From the NCBI GenBank assembly GCA_022561145.1, contig JADFRS010000006.1, positions 1-51,838 of the forward strand: a stretch of 51,838 bases of DNA, given 5' to 3'. Every line of letters begins with the position of its first letter. The first letter of the stretch is position 1. Positions 33,443 to 41,832 of this stretch are shown here, piece after piece. A program made the position numbers and the translations under genes. The notes below the pieces were generated by a model. That model was not told where the DNA came from. It saw only the letters and a program-made list of their open reading frames with translations, and did no database searches. This DNA comes from Gemmatimonadota bacterium (GTDB lineage: Bacteria; Gemmatimonadota; Gemmatimonadetes; Longimicrobiales; Gaopeijiaceae).

Positions 33443-34612
33443 ATGAAGCGCAGCGTGGTTTTGGCTCTGGCAGGATTCCTCGCGGCTTCCGCCGTGCAGT
33501 CTCAAGACGTCCACATGGAGACCGCCAGGCGGGTGTTGGCCGTTACGCCCCTCTTCGACGCGCACAACGATCTCCCGTGGGCGATCCGAGAGAACGAGGA
33601 TGCTCCGCACGATGTCGGCGCCTATGACTTGCGGCGAACCACCTCCGGACATACGGACCTGTCGCGTCTCCGTGACGGCATGGTTGGCGCCCAGTTCTGG
33701 TCGGTGTATGTACCGATGGAGGCCGTCGAGGAGGGCGCCGCGCGGGTCCAGCTCGAGCAGATCGAGATCGCCCGGCAGATCTTCGCGCGTTACCCCGACC
33801 AGCTCGAACAGGCCTTTTCGGTCTCTGATGTAGAGCGCATCTTCGCGTCCGGAAAGATCGCGTCCGTAATTGGGATGGAAGGCGGTCACGCGATCGAGAA
33901 CTCGCTCGGGGCACTGAGAGCCTTCTTCGCCCTCGGGGCCCGGTACATGACGTTGACCCACTCCGGCAACAACGACTGGGCCGATTCAGGCACCGACGAG
34001 CCTGAGCACGGGGGCCTGACGGCGTTCGGGCGCGAGGTGATTGGCGAGATGAACCGGTTGGGCATGCTGGTCGATCTCTCGCACACCTCGCCGGAGACCA
34101 TGAACGACGTCTTGGACATCGCCGAGGCGCCCGTCATTTTCTCGCACTCGTCCGCGCGGGCGCTCACGGACCACCGCCGGAACGTTCCGGACGATGTCCT
34201 CGGGCGGCTTAAGGAGAACGGGGGGATCGTCATGGTTACGTTCGTTCCGTCCTTCGTGTCTGAGGCCAACCGCACCTACCGTGGGGACGGTGATCCGCCG
34301 AGCGCGACCCTGGCAGATGTTGCCGACCACATCGAGCATGTGCGCCGGGTCGCGGGTGTGGACCACGTGGGTCTGGGTAGCGATTTCGACGGAATCACCT
34401 CAACGCCTGTGGGGCTCGAGGACGTGTCCACGTTTCCGGCGCTGATTGCCGAATTGTCTCGGCGCGGTTGGACCGAGGATGAACTCGCCAAAGTCGCCGG
34501 GGAGAACATGTTGCGCGTCTGGCGTGAGGCCGAGCGATCGGCCCGCCGGATCCAGCGCACGAGGGGTCCGTCGACTGCCACCATCGACATGCTGGACGGT
34601 GCAGGCCGCTAG
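33443..34612 (+). CDS. Secreted M19 membrane dipeptidase (renal dipeptidase family)
   Basis: The 389-residue protein starts at ATG 33443 after GGGAGGGG, with a signal peptide ending near VQSQ. Metal ligands are His41 and Asp43 in FDAHND, a Glu in GMEGGHAIEN, and His residues in LTHSGNN and VIFSHSSAR. Asp is also present in GLGSDFDG. This set is typical of M19 dipeptidases, which cleave dipeptides. It is divergent from the M14 peptidase gene, so the two secreted peptidases probably share control. Longer upstream frames lack a signal peptide at their start. Confidence 0.92.
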   Translation: MKRSVVLALAGFLAASAVQSQDVHMETARRVLAVTPLFDAHNDLPWAIRENEDAPHDVGAYDLRRTTSGHTDLSRLRDGMVGAQFWSVYVPMEAVEEGAARVQLEQIEIARQIFARYPDQLEQAFSVSDVERIFASGKIASVIGMEGGHAIENSLGALRAFFALGARYMTLTHSGNNDWADSGTDEPEHGGLTAFGREVIGEMNRLGMLVDLSHTSPETMNDVLDIAEAPVIFSHSSARALTDHRRNVPDDVLGRLKENGGIVMVTFVPSFVSEANRTYRGDGDPPSATLADVADHIEHVRRVAGVDHVGLGSDFDGITSTPVGLEDVSTFPALIAELSRRGWTEDELAKVAGENMLRVWREAERSARRIQRTRGPSTATIDMLDGAGR

Positions 34613-34760
34613 CCCGCCGGCCTGGGGTCGCCACCACAATCCTCCTCGTCTCGGGGTCGTCTGTGTAGTAGAGTCTCTTCCCGACGGTGGAGGGGGTCTA
34701 TAACTTTCGCCCTCGGCGGCCGTCCGGGCCGCGTATTTTCGGATCCCACTGGAGAGACGC

Positions 34761-35177
34761 ATGCCGCGGGTGAAAATCACCAGGCGGGTTCACTTCTGTG
34801 CGGCCCACCGCCTCGAGAACCCGGATTGGTCGGAAGAGCGAAACCGGGAAGTGTTCGGCCTGTGCGCGAGCCCCAATTGGCACGGCCACAACTACAACCT
34901 GGACGTCACCGTCGAAGCCGAACTGAACCCCGAGACGGGCTTCGTCATGGATTTGGTTGACCTGAGGGATTTGGTGGAGAGAGAGGTCCTCGAGGACCTG
35001 GACCACAAGAACCTCAATCTGGACGTGGAGTGGATGCGAGGCGTCATCACCTCTACCGAAAATCTCGTCGTGGGCATATGGCGTCGGCTGGAGACACCCC
35101 TGCCCGAGGGAGTCACGCTGTCCCGCCTCGTGCTGTGGGAGACGGATCGCAACTATGTCGAGTACACGGGCGGCTAA
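34761..35177 (+). CDS. 6-pyruvoyl-tetrahydropterin synthase (PTPS/QueD superfamily)
   Basis: The 138-residue enzyme acts on dihydroneopterin triphosphate. It has His16, and Cys35 spaced as Cys-x5-His41-Gly-His43 (CASPNWHGHNYN), the spacing of PTPS rather than the shorter one of QueD. A Glu near the end (WETDRNY) completes the site. Adjacent folE and an SDR suggest a tetrahydrobiopterin-like product. A queuosine role is less likely because no queuosine genes are nearby. Seven to eight bases precede the folE ribosome site. Confidence 0.85.
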   Translation: MPRVKITRRVHFCAAHRLENPDWSEERNREVFGLCASPNWHGHNYNLDVTVEAELNPETGFVMDLVDLRDLVEREVLEDLDHKNLNLDVEWMRGVITSTENLVVGIWRRLETPLPEGVTLSRLVLWETDRNYVEYTGG

Positions 35178-35188
35178 GGAGCTAGACT

Positions 35189-35788
35189 TTGTCGAATACG
35201 GGCATCGATCTCTCCGGAGTGGCATTTCCGGAACTAGTGGCGGAGATGATTCGCCGGCTGGGCGACGACCCGGAGCGAGAGGGCATGCGCGACACGCCGG
35301 AGCGCGTAGCGGAAAGCCTGAAGTTTCTCACGAGCGGCTTTCGCATGACCGCCGAGGATGCGGTCGGCGATGCCGTCTTCGAGGAAGAGCACCACAACAT
35401 GGTGCTCGTGAAGGACATCGAGATGTATTCGCTGTGCGAACACCACCTGCTACCGTTCTTTGGCAAGGTACACGTCGCGTACATCCCCGACGGCAGGATC
35501 ATGGGCATCAGCAAGGCCGCCCGCCTGGTGGAGACCTTCGCCCGCCGCTTCCAGGTTCAGGAGCGCATGACGGAGCAGATCGCCCAAGCGCTTTGGGATA
35601 TCATCAAACCCCAGGGCGTCGGCGTGATTGTGGAGGCGTATCACCTGTGCATGATGATGCGTGGGGTGGAAAAGCAGAACTCGAAGACGATCACGTCCGC
35701 AATGCGGGGGGTCTTCCTTGATGACCAGCGCACTCGGGACGAGTTCCTTCGCCTAGCCATGACCACGCACACCCCGATGTCGCTTTGA
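35189..35788 (+). CDS. folE: GTP cyclohydrolase I
   Basis: FolE converts GTP to dihydroneopterin triphosphate. The 199-residue protein starts at TTG 35189, supported by AAGGAG about six bases upstream. Zinc ligands Cys83, His86 and Cys154 are present in SLCEHHLLPF and YHLCMMM. Its stop overlaps the next TTG start. It is the second gene of PTPS-FolE-SDR and supplies PTPS directly. Confidence 0.95.
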   Translation: MSNTGIDLSGVAFPELVAEMIRRLGDDPEREGMRDTPERVAESLKFLTSGFRMTAEDAVGDAVFEEEHHNMVLVKDIEMYSLCEHHLLPFFGKVHVAYIPDGRIMGISKAARLVETFARRFQVQERMTEQIAQALWDIIKPQGVGVIVEAYHLCMMMRGVEKQNSKTITSAMRGVFLDDQRTRDEFLRLAMTTHTPMSL

Positions 35789-36528
35789 CCCTCCCGGGCA
35801 CCGGCACGAGCACCAGCACGGCTTTCGCACTCGACGGAGGCTTGGCACTGGTCACAGGAGCCAGCCGGGGGATCGGTGAAGCCGTTGCTCGGACCCTGGC
35901 GCGGGAGGGCTCACACGTGGTTCTCGTGTCCCGGACGGTGGAACGACTCGAGGAGTTGGCGGGCGAGCTCGGCGGTACTGCGCTACCTCTAGACCTGACC
36001 GATCGTGGCGCCACTGCCGAAGCCACGGCCGGTCTCATCGCAAGCCGGGGAGTCCCAGACCTCATGGTGAACGCAGCCGGGGTGTTCGATATCGCGTCCA
36101 TCCAGGAGACCACCGCCGAGACGCTCGACCGCAACCTGGACGTCAACCTTCGCTCCGCGTTCTGGCTCCTCCGGTGTCTGTTGCCCGCGATGCTCGAGCG
36201 TGGCAGCGGATTGGTGGTCAACATCGGCTCTGTAGCGGGACGACAGGCCTTTCCAGGCAACGCGGCCTATTCGGCCTCCAAGTACGGATTGAGAGGGCTG
36301 CACGAGGTCTTGGTCGAAGAGGTGCGGGGCACGGGGGTGCGCGCTTGCCTCATCGAACCCTCGGCGACGGACACCACAATCTGGGACCCAATGGACCCGG
36401 ACAACGATCCTGCGTTGCCCAGCCGCGAAGCGATGCTGGCCGCGGACGACGTAGCCGAAGCGGTCCTTTTTGTGTGCACTCGCCCTCACACGGTCCAGAT
36501 TCCGCTCCTGCAAATCGCCCGGGCCTGA
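35785..36528 (+). CDS. SDR, possible sepiapterin-reductase role
   Basis: The 247-residue classical SDR starts at TTG, overlapping the folE stop. It has GASRGIGEA, a NAAG variant of NNAG, Ser149 in NIGSVA and Tyr162/Lys166 in AYSASKYGL. Position right after PTPS and FolE makes it the likely reductase that finishes a biopterin-type side chain (sepiapterin reductase role). By sequence alone it could equally be a FabG-like enzyme. Confidence 0.75.
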   Translation: MTLPGTGTSTSTAFALDGGLALVTGASRGIGEAVARTLAREGSHVVLVSRTVERLEELAGELGGTALPLDLTDRGATAEATAGLIASRGVPDLMVNAAGVFDIASIQETTAETLDRNLDVNLRSAFWLLRCLLPAMLERGSGLVVNIGSVAGRQAFPGNAAYSASKYGLRGLHEVLVEEVRGTGVRACLIEPSATDTTIWDPMDPDNDPALPSREAMLAADDVAEAVLFVCTRPHTVQIPLLQIARA

Positions 36529-36544
36529 AGGCTCGGGGCACTCC

Positions 36545-37165
36545 GTGCATCTTCTCCTCACGGATCGACTCGCATGTCCGCGTTGTGGGCCCGAGTTCGG
36601 GTTGGTGCTCCTGGCGGATGAAGTGGCTGACCGTCGCCTGCTGATGGGATCGCTCGGGTGCGCGAACTGCCGTGGACGCTATCCCATCGAGGATGGGTAC
36701 TGTGATCTGAGGTCTCTACCGCGTGAGGGCGACGACCTTTCAGGCATCGCGGAGTCCGTTCCGAGTGATGCGGTCACTCTCGGCGCCCTACTCGGGGTGA
36801 CCAAGGGGCCGGGAGAGGTCGTGTTACTGGGCAGGCTCGCCAGTCACGGCCACGACCTGGCCGCCTTGATTCCAGGGCTCGAGATCGTCTGTGTCGATGG
36901 CGGGCTTCGCGAGGTACCGGAGGAGCCGGGCGTCAGCCGTTTCGCCGCCGGCGCGATGCTTCCTTTCCTGTCAGGAGTCATGCGGGGTGTGGCCCTGCTC
37001 GTTTCCGACGATCCTCTACGCCTCGGCGAAGGGGCTCGCATCCTGGCGCGCGGTAGCCGGCTCGTGGCGTTGAACGCACCGGCCGGAATGGCGGAGGAGT
37101 TGGGTCGGTTGAACCTCGAGCTCGTGTTGGAGGAAGGTGGGACCGTGGTGGCTCGGCGCCCCTGA
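36545..37165 (+). CDS. Trm112-like zinc-ribbon protein
   Basis: The GTG at 36545 begins a 206-residue protein that opens with a zinc-ribbon of the Trm112 type: CPRC at residues 12-15 and CANC at about 38-41. The remaining region is a Val/Leu/Gly-rich alpha-beta domain with a GLEIVCVDGG pattern like a degenerate methyltransferase core, but no clear SAM motif is seen. It is 16 bases after the SDR and so is possibly cotranscribed. Function is unknown. Confidence 0.55.
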   Translation: MHLLLTDRLACPRCGPEFGLVLLADEVADRRLLMGSLGCANCRGRYPIEDGYCDLRSLPREGDDLSGIAESVPSDAVTLGALLGVTKGPGEVVLLGRLASHGHDLAALIPGLEIVCVDGGLREVPEEPGVSRFAAGAMLPFLSGVMRGVALLVSDDPLRLGEGARILARGSRLVALNAPAGMAEELGRLNLELVLEEGGTVVARRP

Positions 37166-37299
37166 AGGTGAAACCCGGGCAGACGGTGGCGTTGCGTCGG
37201 CTATTCCGCGATCCTAGCTTTGCAAGATCCTCAAAGCGTTTCGAGAGCTTTGTTTTCGACCGGAGCGCTCACGATTTTCCTTAGCCGGGCGTCCTCTCC

Positions 37300-37779
37300 A
37301 TGGCGTGGTGGAACAAGCTCTTTGGTGGCTCTGCGGACACCGGGCGGGTGGACTATTACGGTGAGGGCCTTGCCCTGATGAAGGCGGGCAAGTCGCACGA
37401 AGCCCTCACCTCTTTCCGCCTCGCCCTCAAGGACGCGCCCGGTGACGGTGTAGTCCTGCAGCAAATCGCCATGGCCTACACTCGTATCGGGATGACTGAG
37501 GAGGCCGTCAAGACCTACCGGCACGTGCTTCAGAAGAATCCGCAAGCCGCCGGCGCTCATTATGGTCTGGCGTTCTTGCTCGCTCGGAGTGGGCAGGAGG
37601 CAGACGCCATTCCGCACCTTCGGGCGTTCCTCGAGAACGCCCCGTCCGATGCCGATGCCAGCGAGCACGTGTCTCATGCGCGTGAGACGCTGGCGGGTTT
37701 GACCGGCGAAGGCGGGGCCGGCGCCGCCGAGTCGATGCCGTCGCCGGCCGACCTCCCCACTCAGGATGATCTCTTCTAG
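37300..37779 (+). CDS. Small TPR-repeat protein
   Basis: The 159-residue cytoplasmic protein has about three tetratricopeptide repeats (YGEGLALMKAGKSHEALTSF, IAMAYTRIGMTEEAVKTY, YGLAFLLARSGQEADAI) in residues 20-125. The tail is acidic and ends DLPTQDDLF. TPR proteins mediate protein contacts. A partner cannot be named. Confidence 0.75.
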   Translation: MAWWNKLFGGSADTGRVDYYGEGLALMKAGKSHEALTSFRLALKDAPGDGVVLQQIAMAYTRIGMTEEAVKTYRHVLQKNPQAAGAHYGLAFLLARSGQEADAIPHLRAFLENAPSDADASEHVSHARETLAGLTGEGGAGAAESMPSPADLPTQDDLF

Positions 37780-37836
37780 TGGGCGGTCCGGACATTTGCG
37801 AAGTGGCTCGCCCCCCGACCCCGACACGCTCATAGC

Positions 37837-38250
37837 ATGTCCGATCTCAAACACGTCACCCTGCGTTGGTCCGGCGAGGACCTCGTGTTCGAGGGGAGTG
37901 GTGCGTCCGGTGGCTCGATCACCATCGACGGCAACGGCGGTCAGGGCCCGTCTCCCATGGACACCTTGCTTCTGGCGTTGGCCGGGTGCATGACGGTCGA
38001 TATCCGGACTATCTTGGAGAAGTCCCGAGTGCCGCTGGATGGGCTGGAAGTCTCGGTGGCGGGTGAGCGAGTGGCCGAGCCCCCGCGTCGCTTCACACGT
38101 ATCGAGATGGTATTCCGTCTCTCCGGCCCGGGCCCCGAAGACGCCGCCAAGGTCGACCGGGCCGTGGCGTTGTCAAGGGAGACATACTGCAGCGTGATGC
38201 ACACCCTGCGGCAGGATGTCGAAATCGATATTCGGGTCGAGCCGGCCTGA
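37837..38250 (+). CDS. OsmC-family protein, cysteine type
   Basis: The 137-residue OsmC-like protein has the catalytic cysteine in AGCMTVDIR (about residue 51) and a second one in ETYCSVMHT (about 117), so it is the ordinary thiol form and contrasts with the TGA-containing paralogue at 6161. It probably reduces organic hydroperoxides. Start ATG 37837; 40 bases before an acyl-CoA synthetase gene. Confidence 0.85.
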   Translation: MSDLKHVTLRWSGEDLVFEGSGASGGSITIDGNGGQGPSPMDTLLLALAGCMTVDIRTILEKSRVPLDGLEVSVAGERVAEPPRRFTRIEMVFRLSGPGPEDAAKVDRAVALSRETYCSVMHTLRQDVEIDIRVEPA

Positions 38251-38290
38251 CAGGCCTTCAAGGCGCTCGAAGGCCTGCGGAGAAACACAC

Positions 38291-40135
38291 ATGGCGACCC
38301 TCGATCACACGACCAGCCCCACCCCTGGAACGCTAGCGCAACTCTTCCTTACGAGGGTCGAAGCGCGAAGTGGGCAGGTCGCGTTTCGGTATTTTCCGGG
38401 CGAGGGCCCGAGACTCGTGGACATCACGTGCGGACAGGTCCTCGGGCAGGTGCGTACCGTAGTGGGCGGACTCCGCGCGCTCGGGCTCCGACGGGGTGAC
38501 CGCGCCGCGATCCTGTCGGAGAACCGCCCGGAATGGGCCCTGTCGGACTATGGGTGCATCTGCGCGGGCGTATGGGATGTGCCGATCTACGCCACGCTCA
38601 CCGTGCCGCAGGTGGCCTACATCCTCGACAACTCCGGCGCTAAGGTGGTCTTCGTATCCTCGGCCGAGCAGATGAAGAAGGCCGTCAACGCCCGCTCCCA
38701 GGTCGAGCGCTCCCCGCAGATCGTGGTGTTCGATGCTCCGCTCGAGCTACCCGACGGGGTGATCTCGTGGACCGACTTCCTCGCCCAGGGGAAGGCGGCC
38801 ATCGATGGCGTGACCGCCGAGGCATTCCGGACATCGGCTTTGGAGGCTGAACCCGATGATGTAGCTACGATCCTTTATACCTCCGGTACGACGGGCGACC
38901 CGAAGGGCGTGATGCTCACGCACAACAACCTCTGGTCGAACGTGCAGGCGTCCACGCAGCCCATCTCACTGACAGAGGCGGACTCGACCATGAGCTTCCT
39001 CCCGCTCTCCCACGTCTTGCAGCGGATGGTGGACTATGTGTTCTTCTCGTCGGGCGTGACGATCGCCTATGCCCATTCGATCCACACCGTGGCCGAGGAC
39101 TTCAAGATCGTACGACCTACGGTGGCCGTCTCGGTGCCCCGCCTCTTCGAGAAGATTTACAACGAGGTCATGGAGGCCGAGGGCCTCACCAAGAAGCTGA
39201 TCGAGTGGGCCTGCGGGGTGGGGGGGGCATGGGCGGACGAAGTGCTCGCCGGGCGAGACCCGGGCATGAGCGTGAGGCTGCGGTACCGGCTGGCGGACCT
39301 GCTCGTCTTCGGCAGGGTCCGCGCCGCGGTGGGAGGGCGGATCAAGTACTTCATCAGCGGGGGCGCGCCCCTCGCGCCCGAGCTGAGCCGGTTCTTCTAC
39401 TCAGTGGGCCTCCCGATCTTGGAGGGCTACGGTCTCACGGAGACCAGCCCCCTGACGAACGTCAACACCATCGACACGCTGAAGATCGGTACTGTGGGCC
39501 CGCCGGTTCCCGGGACCGAAATTCGTATTGCCGAAGATGGCGAGATTCTCGTTCGCGGACCGCAGGTGATGAAGGGGTATTACGGGCGGCCCGAGGCCAC
39601 GGCCGAGGCGATCGACCAAGAGGGTTGGTTCTATACGGGTGATATCGGGGAGGTCGATGAAGAGGGCAGGCTCAAGATCACCGATCGGAAGAAAGACATC
39701 ATTGTCACCGCCGGCGGGAAGAATGTAGCTCCTCAACCCATCGAGAATCGGCTCAAGATCAACGAATTCATCGACCAGGTGGTGATGCTCGGCGATCGCA
39801 GGAACTTTTGCTCCGTGCTCATCGTGCCGAGCTTTCCGAAACTAGAGTCTTGGGCCAATAAGGCGGGCATCCTCTTCGAGGACAAGCGGAGCCTATTGTC
39901 CAATCCCGAGGTGCACGAGCTGATGGAGGCCCAGGTTTTCACTTGTCTGCGGGGGCTCGCGCGGTACGAGACCCCCAAGAAAATCGGACTCCTGGAGACG
40001 CCGTTCACCATAGAGGATGGAACGCTCACCCCGACCGACAAGGTCAAGCGGCGGGCGGTGTCCGCCCTCTACAAGGACCTCATCGACTCGTTCTACGATG
40101 AAGAGTCCTACGCCCAGACCACGTTCGTCGGGTGA
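38291..40135 (+). CDS. fadD: Long-chain acyl-CoA synthetase (AMP-binding)
   Basis: The 614-residue enzyme activates fatty acids to acyl-CoA through acyl-AMP. It has YTSGTTGDPKGVMLTH, GYGLTETSP and YTGDIGEVDEEGRLKITDRKKD, the standard AMP-binding set. The ATG at 38291 is preferred to a longer upstream frame. It fits with the FakAB fusion upstream as a second route for exogenous fatty acid use. It overlaps nothing and is followed closely by cutA. Confidence 0.93.
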   Translation: MATLDHTTSPTPGTLAQLFLTRVEARSGQVAFRYFPGEGPRLVDITCGQVLGQVRTVVGGLRALGLRRGDRAAILSENRPEWALSDYGCICAGVWDVPIYATLTVPQVAYILDNSGAKVVFVSSAEQMKKAVNARSQVERSPQIVVFDAPLELPDGVISWTDFLAQGKAAIDGVTAEAFRTSALEAEPDDVATILYTSGTTGDPKGVMLTHNNLWSNVQASTQPISLTEADSTMSFLPLSHVLQRMVDYVFFSSGVTIAYAHSIHTVAEDFKIVRPTVAVSVPRLFEKIYNEVMEAEGLTKKLIEWACGVGGAWADEVLAGRDPGMSVRLRYRLADLLVFGRVRAAVGGRIKYFISGGAPLAPELSRFFYSVGLPILEGYGLTETSPLTNVNTIDTLKIGTVGPPVPGTEIRIAEDGEILVRGPQVMKGYYGRPEATAEAIDQEGWFYTGDIGEVDEEGRLKITDRKKDIIVTAGGKNVAPQPIENRLKINEFIDQVVMLGDRRNFCSVLIVPSFPKLESWANKAGILFEDKRSLLSNPEVHELMEAQVFTCLRGLARYETPKKIGLLETPFTIEDGTLTPTDKVKRRAVSALYKDLIDSFYDEESYAQTTFVG

Positions 40136-40139
40136 CGAA

Positions 40140-40478
40140 ATGACGGATGAGGTTCGCGTCGTGCTGATGACCGCACCCGACCTGGATGTGGCGCGTGAGC
40201 TCGGCCGCCGCCTCGTCGAAGAGAGGCTTGCCGCCTGCGCCAACATTGTGCCCGGGCTCATATCGATCTTCCACTGGGACGGTGAGGTGCAGGACCAGCC
40301 GGAGGTCCTCTTGGTATTGAAGACGACTGGGTCCGCCGTTGGCGCTCTGGTCGAGCGGGCGGCGTCCCTCCATCCGTACGACGTTCCCGAGGTGCTCGCC
40401 TTGCCGGTCGTGGAGGGGTACGGCCCTTACCTGGACTGGGTGCGCTCCGAGGTGGGAGATGGGGAACAAGGTGTCTAA
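40140..40478 (+). CDS. cutA: Divalent-cation tolerance protein CutA
   Basis: The 112-residue protein matches CutA length, with LGRRLVEERLAACANIVPGLISIFHWDGEV and LHPYDVPEVLALPV, the most conserved parts. CutA forms trimers of ferredoxin-like fold; its physiological role is unresolved. It starts five bases after the acyl-CoA synthetase stop and overlaps the next TPR gene by 20 bases. Confidence 0.92.
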   Translation: MTDEVRVVLMTAPDLDVARELGRRLVEERLAACANIVPGLISIFHWDGEVQDQPEVLLVLKTTGSAVGALVERAASLHPYDVPEVLALPVVEGYGPYLDWVRSEVGDGEQGV

Positions 40479-41286
40479 GGGCAAGAAGTCGAGCTCGCGG
40501 AGCGGTCGAAGGGGCAAAGCCCGCCGCGAGGCGAATCGGCCCGACGCCGAAGCTGAATCCCACCTGACCCAAGGGATGCGCGAAACGGAGCAGCAGGACT
40601 CTCCGCTGCCGGAACAGGTCGATCTCCTCGACGAGATCGAGGCCACACCAGAGCGACAACCCGACGAAATGGAGGTGGCGGTCCCCGTACCCGCGGAGGC
40701 TCCCGTCCCAGTTCCCGCCGAGGGTTTCGAGGTTGGTCCGATCAATACCGAACCTCTCGAGCCGCCGCTGAGCGGGCTGGCCGAATCGCTCTTGCGGATC
40801 CGTGAATTAGAGGAGGGCGGTGCCTACGACCTCTCTCTTGAACGGCTCGTGGCTCTCCAAGCCGAACAGCCGGACAGTGTGGTCGTCCTCGCCCGGATGG
40901 GATCGGTGCTCGGCTCGCTGGGTCGCTTCGGAGAGGCGGAAGCGGCGCTCGAACGGGCGCATCGACTGAGTCCGGATGATGTGGACATTCGGGCCGGAAT
41001 GGGGATCGTAGAATTCAAGCGGGGGCTTTATGATCAGGCCGAGGCGACGCTTCGGTGGGTCTGCGACCGTCAGGCCGACCACGGACCCGCCCACCTGTAC
41101 AGAGGAGAGGCGCTCCATCTCCTCGGGAGGATCGATGAAGCCCTCGCCGCGCTGGAGCGGGCCAGCGAGCTGGACCCGGACAACCCGAGGGTCTACCAGA
41201 CGCTTGGCATGGTCTACGACAAACGGCGTGATCCGGAGCAGGCCGCGCGCATGTACAAGAAGGCCGGCGAATTGGGGCGCCGATGA
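40459..41286 (+). CDS. TPR-repeat protein with basic N-terminus
   Basis: The 275-residue protein has a Lys/Arg/Ser-rich N-terminal tail (KGKKSSSRSGRRGKARRE), a proline-rich linker with repeated VPVPAE, and about four TPR repeats at 125-275 (YDQAEATLRWVCDRQADHG, LLGRIDEALAALERASELDPDN). Overlaps cutA at the start and the macro-domain gene at the end (ATGA type). The tail may bind nucleic acid or membrane lipid; this is a guess. Confidence 0.7.
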   Translation: MGNKVSKGKKSSSRSGRRGKARREANRPDAEAESHLTQGMRETEQQDSPLPEQVDLLDEIEATPERQPDEMEVAVPVPAEAPVPVPAEGFEVGPINTEPLEPPLSGLAESLLRIRELEEGGAYDLSLERLVALQAEQPDSVVVLARMGSVLGSLGRFGEAEAALERAHRLSPDDVDIRAGMGIVEFKRGLYDQAEATLRWVCDRQADHGPAHLYRGEALHLLGRIDEALAALERASELDPDNPRVYQTLGMVYDKRRDPEQAARMYKKAGELGRR

Positions 41287-41822
41287 TCTCCATTCGGATT
41301 GCGGATCTGGAGGTCGTGTCTACGCAGGCCGTGTTTAGGGCCGTCCGGTGGGACCTCCAGCCCCTCACGCCTGGTGGGTGCCGTGTGGGCTCGGGCGCCG
41401 GAGAGGCTATCCTCGAACGGCTCGAGCAGATGGGCGACTTCCCGATCGGCGGGGCGGTGGTCACACCCGCTGGCGACCTCGACGCGGATTTCATCATCCA
41501 CCTGGTGATCGAGTCCCTGGACGAGCCCGTGACGGAGGCCGGTGTACGAAAGGCCTTGACCAACGGACTCCGACAGGCGTGTGCTTGGGGAGTGGAGAGC
41601 GTTGCGATCCCCGCCCTCGGGACGGGCGCCGGATGCCTCGACGCCGAGACGTCGGCACGGGTGATACTGTCTGTGCTCAAGTCGTTCGTGGATTCCGGCG
41701 AGTCGCTACGCGAGGCCACCGTCGTCGTGACGAACGAGTATGAGAAGGCGGCGTTCGAGGGTGCCGTCGAACTCGATGGACGACAGGGTGCCGAGGGTGC
41801 AGGCGCAGATTCGGGGACTTGA
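41283..41822 (+). CDS. Macro-domain protein
   Basis: The 179-residue protein has a macro-domain pattern: GAGEAILERLEQMGDFPIGGAVVT, IIHLVIE, ALTNGLRQA and VAIPALGTGAGCLDAE. Such domains bind ADP-ribose or hydrolyse ADP-ribosyl groups. The ATG overlaps the upstream TPR stop and the gene ends ten bases before the transglutaminase start. No ADP-ribosyltransferase toxin is nearby, so this is not an obvious DarTG-type pair. Confidence 0.8.
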   Translation: MISIRIADLEVVSTQAVFRAVRWDLQPLTPGGCRVGSGAGEAILERLEQMGDFPIGGAVVTPAGDLDADFIIHLVIESLDEPVTEAGVRKALTNGLRQACAWGVESVAIPALGTGAGCLDAETSARVILSVLKSFVDSGESLREATVVVTNEYEKAAFEGAVELDGRQGAEGAGADSGT

Positions 41823-41832
41823 GGGGGGAGAG

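Noticed and set aside
41283-41822. DarTG-type toxin-antitoxin (macro-domain antitoxin)
   Set aside because: No ADP-ribosyltransferase gene lies next to it; neighbours are TPR and transglutaminase genes.
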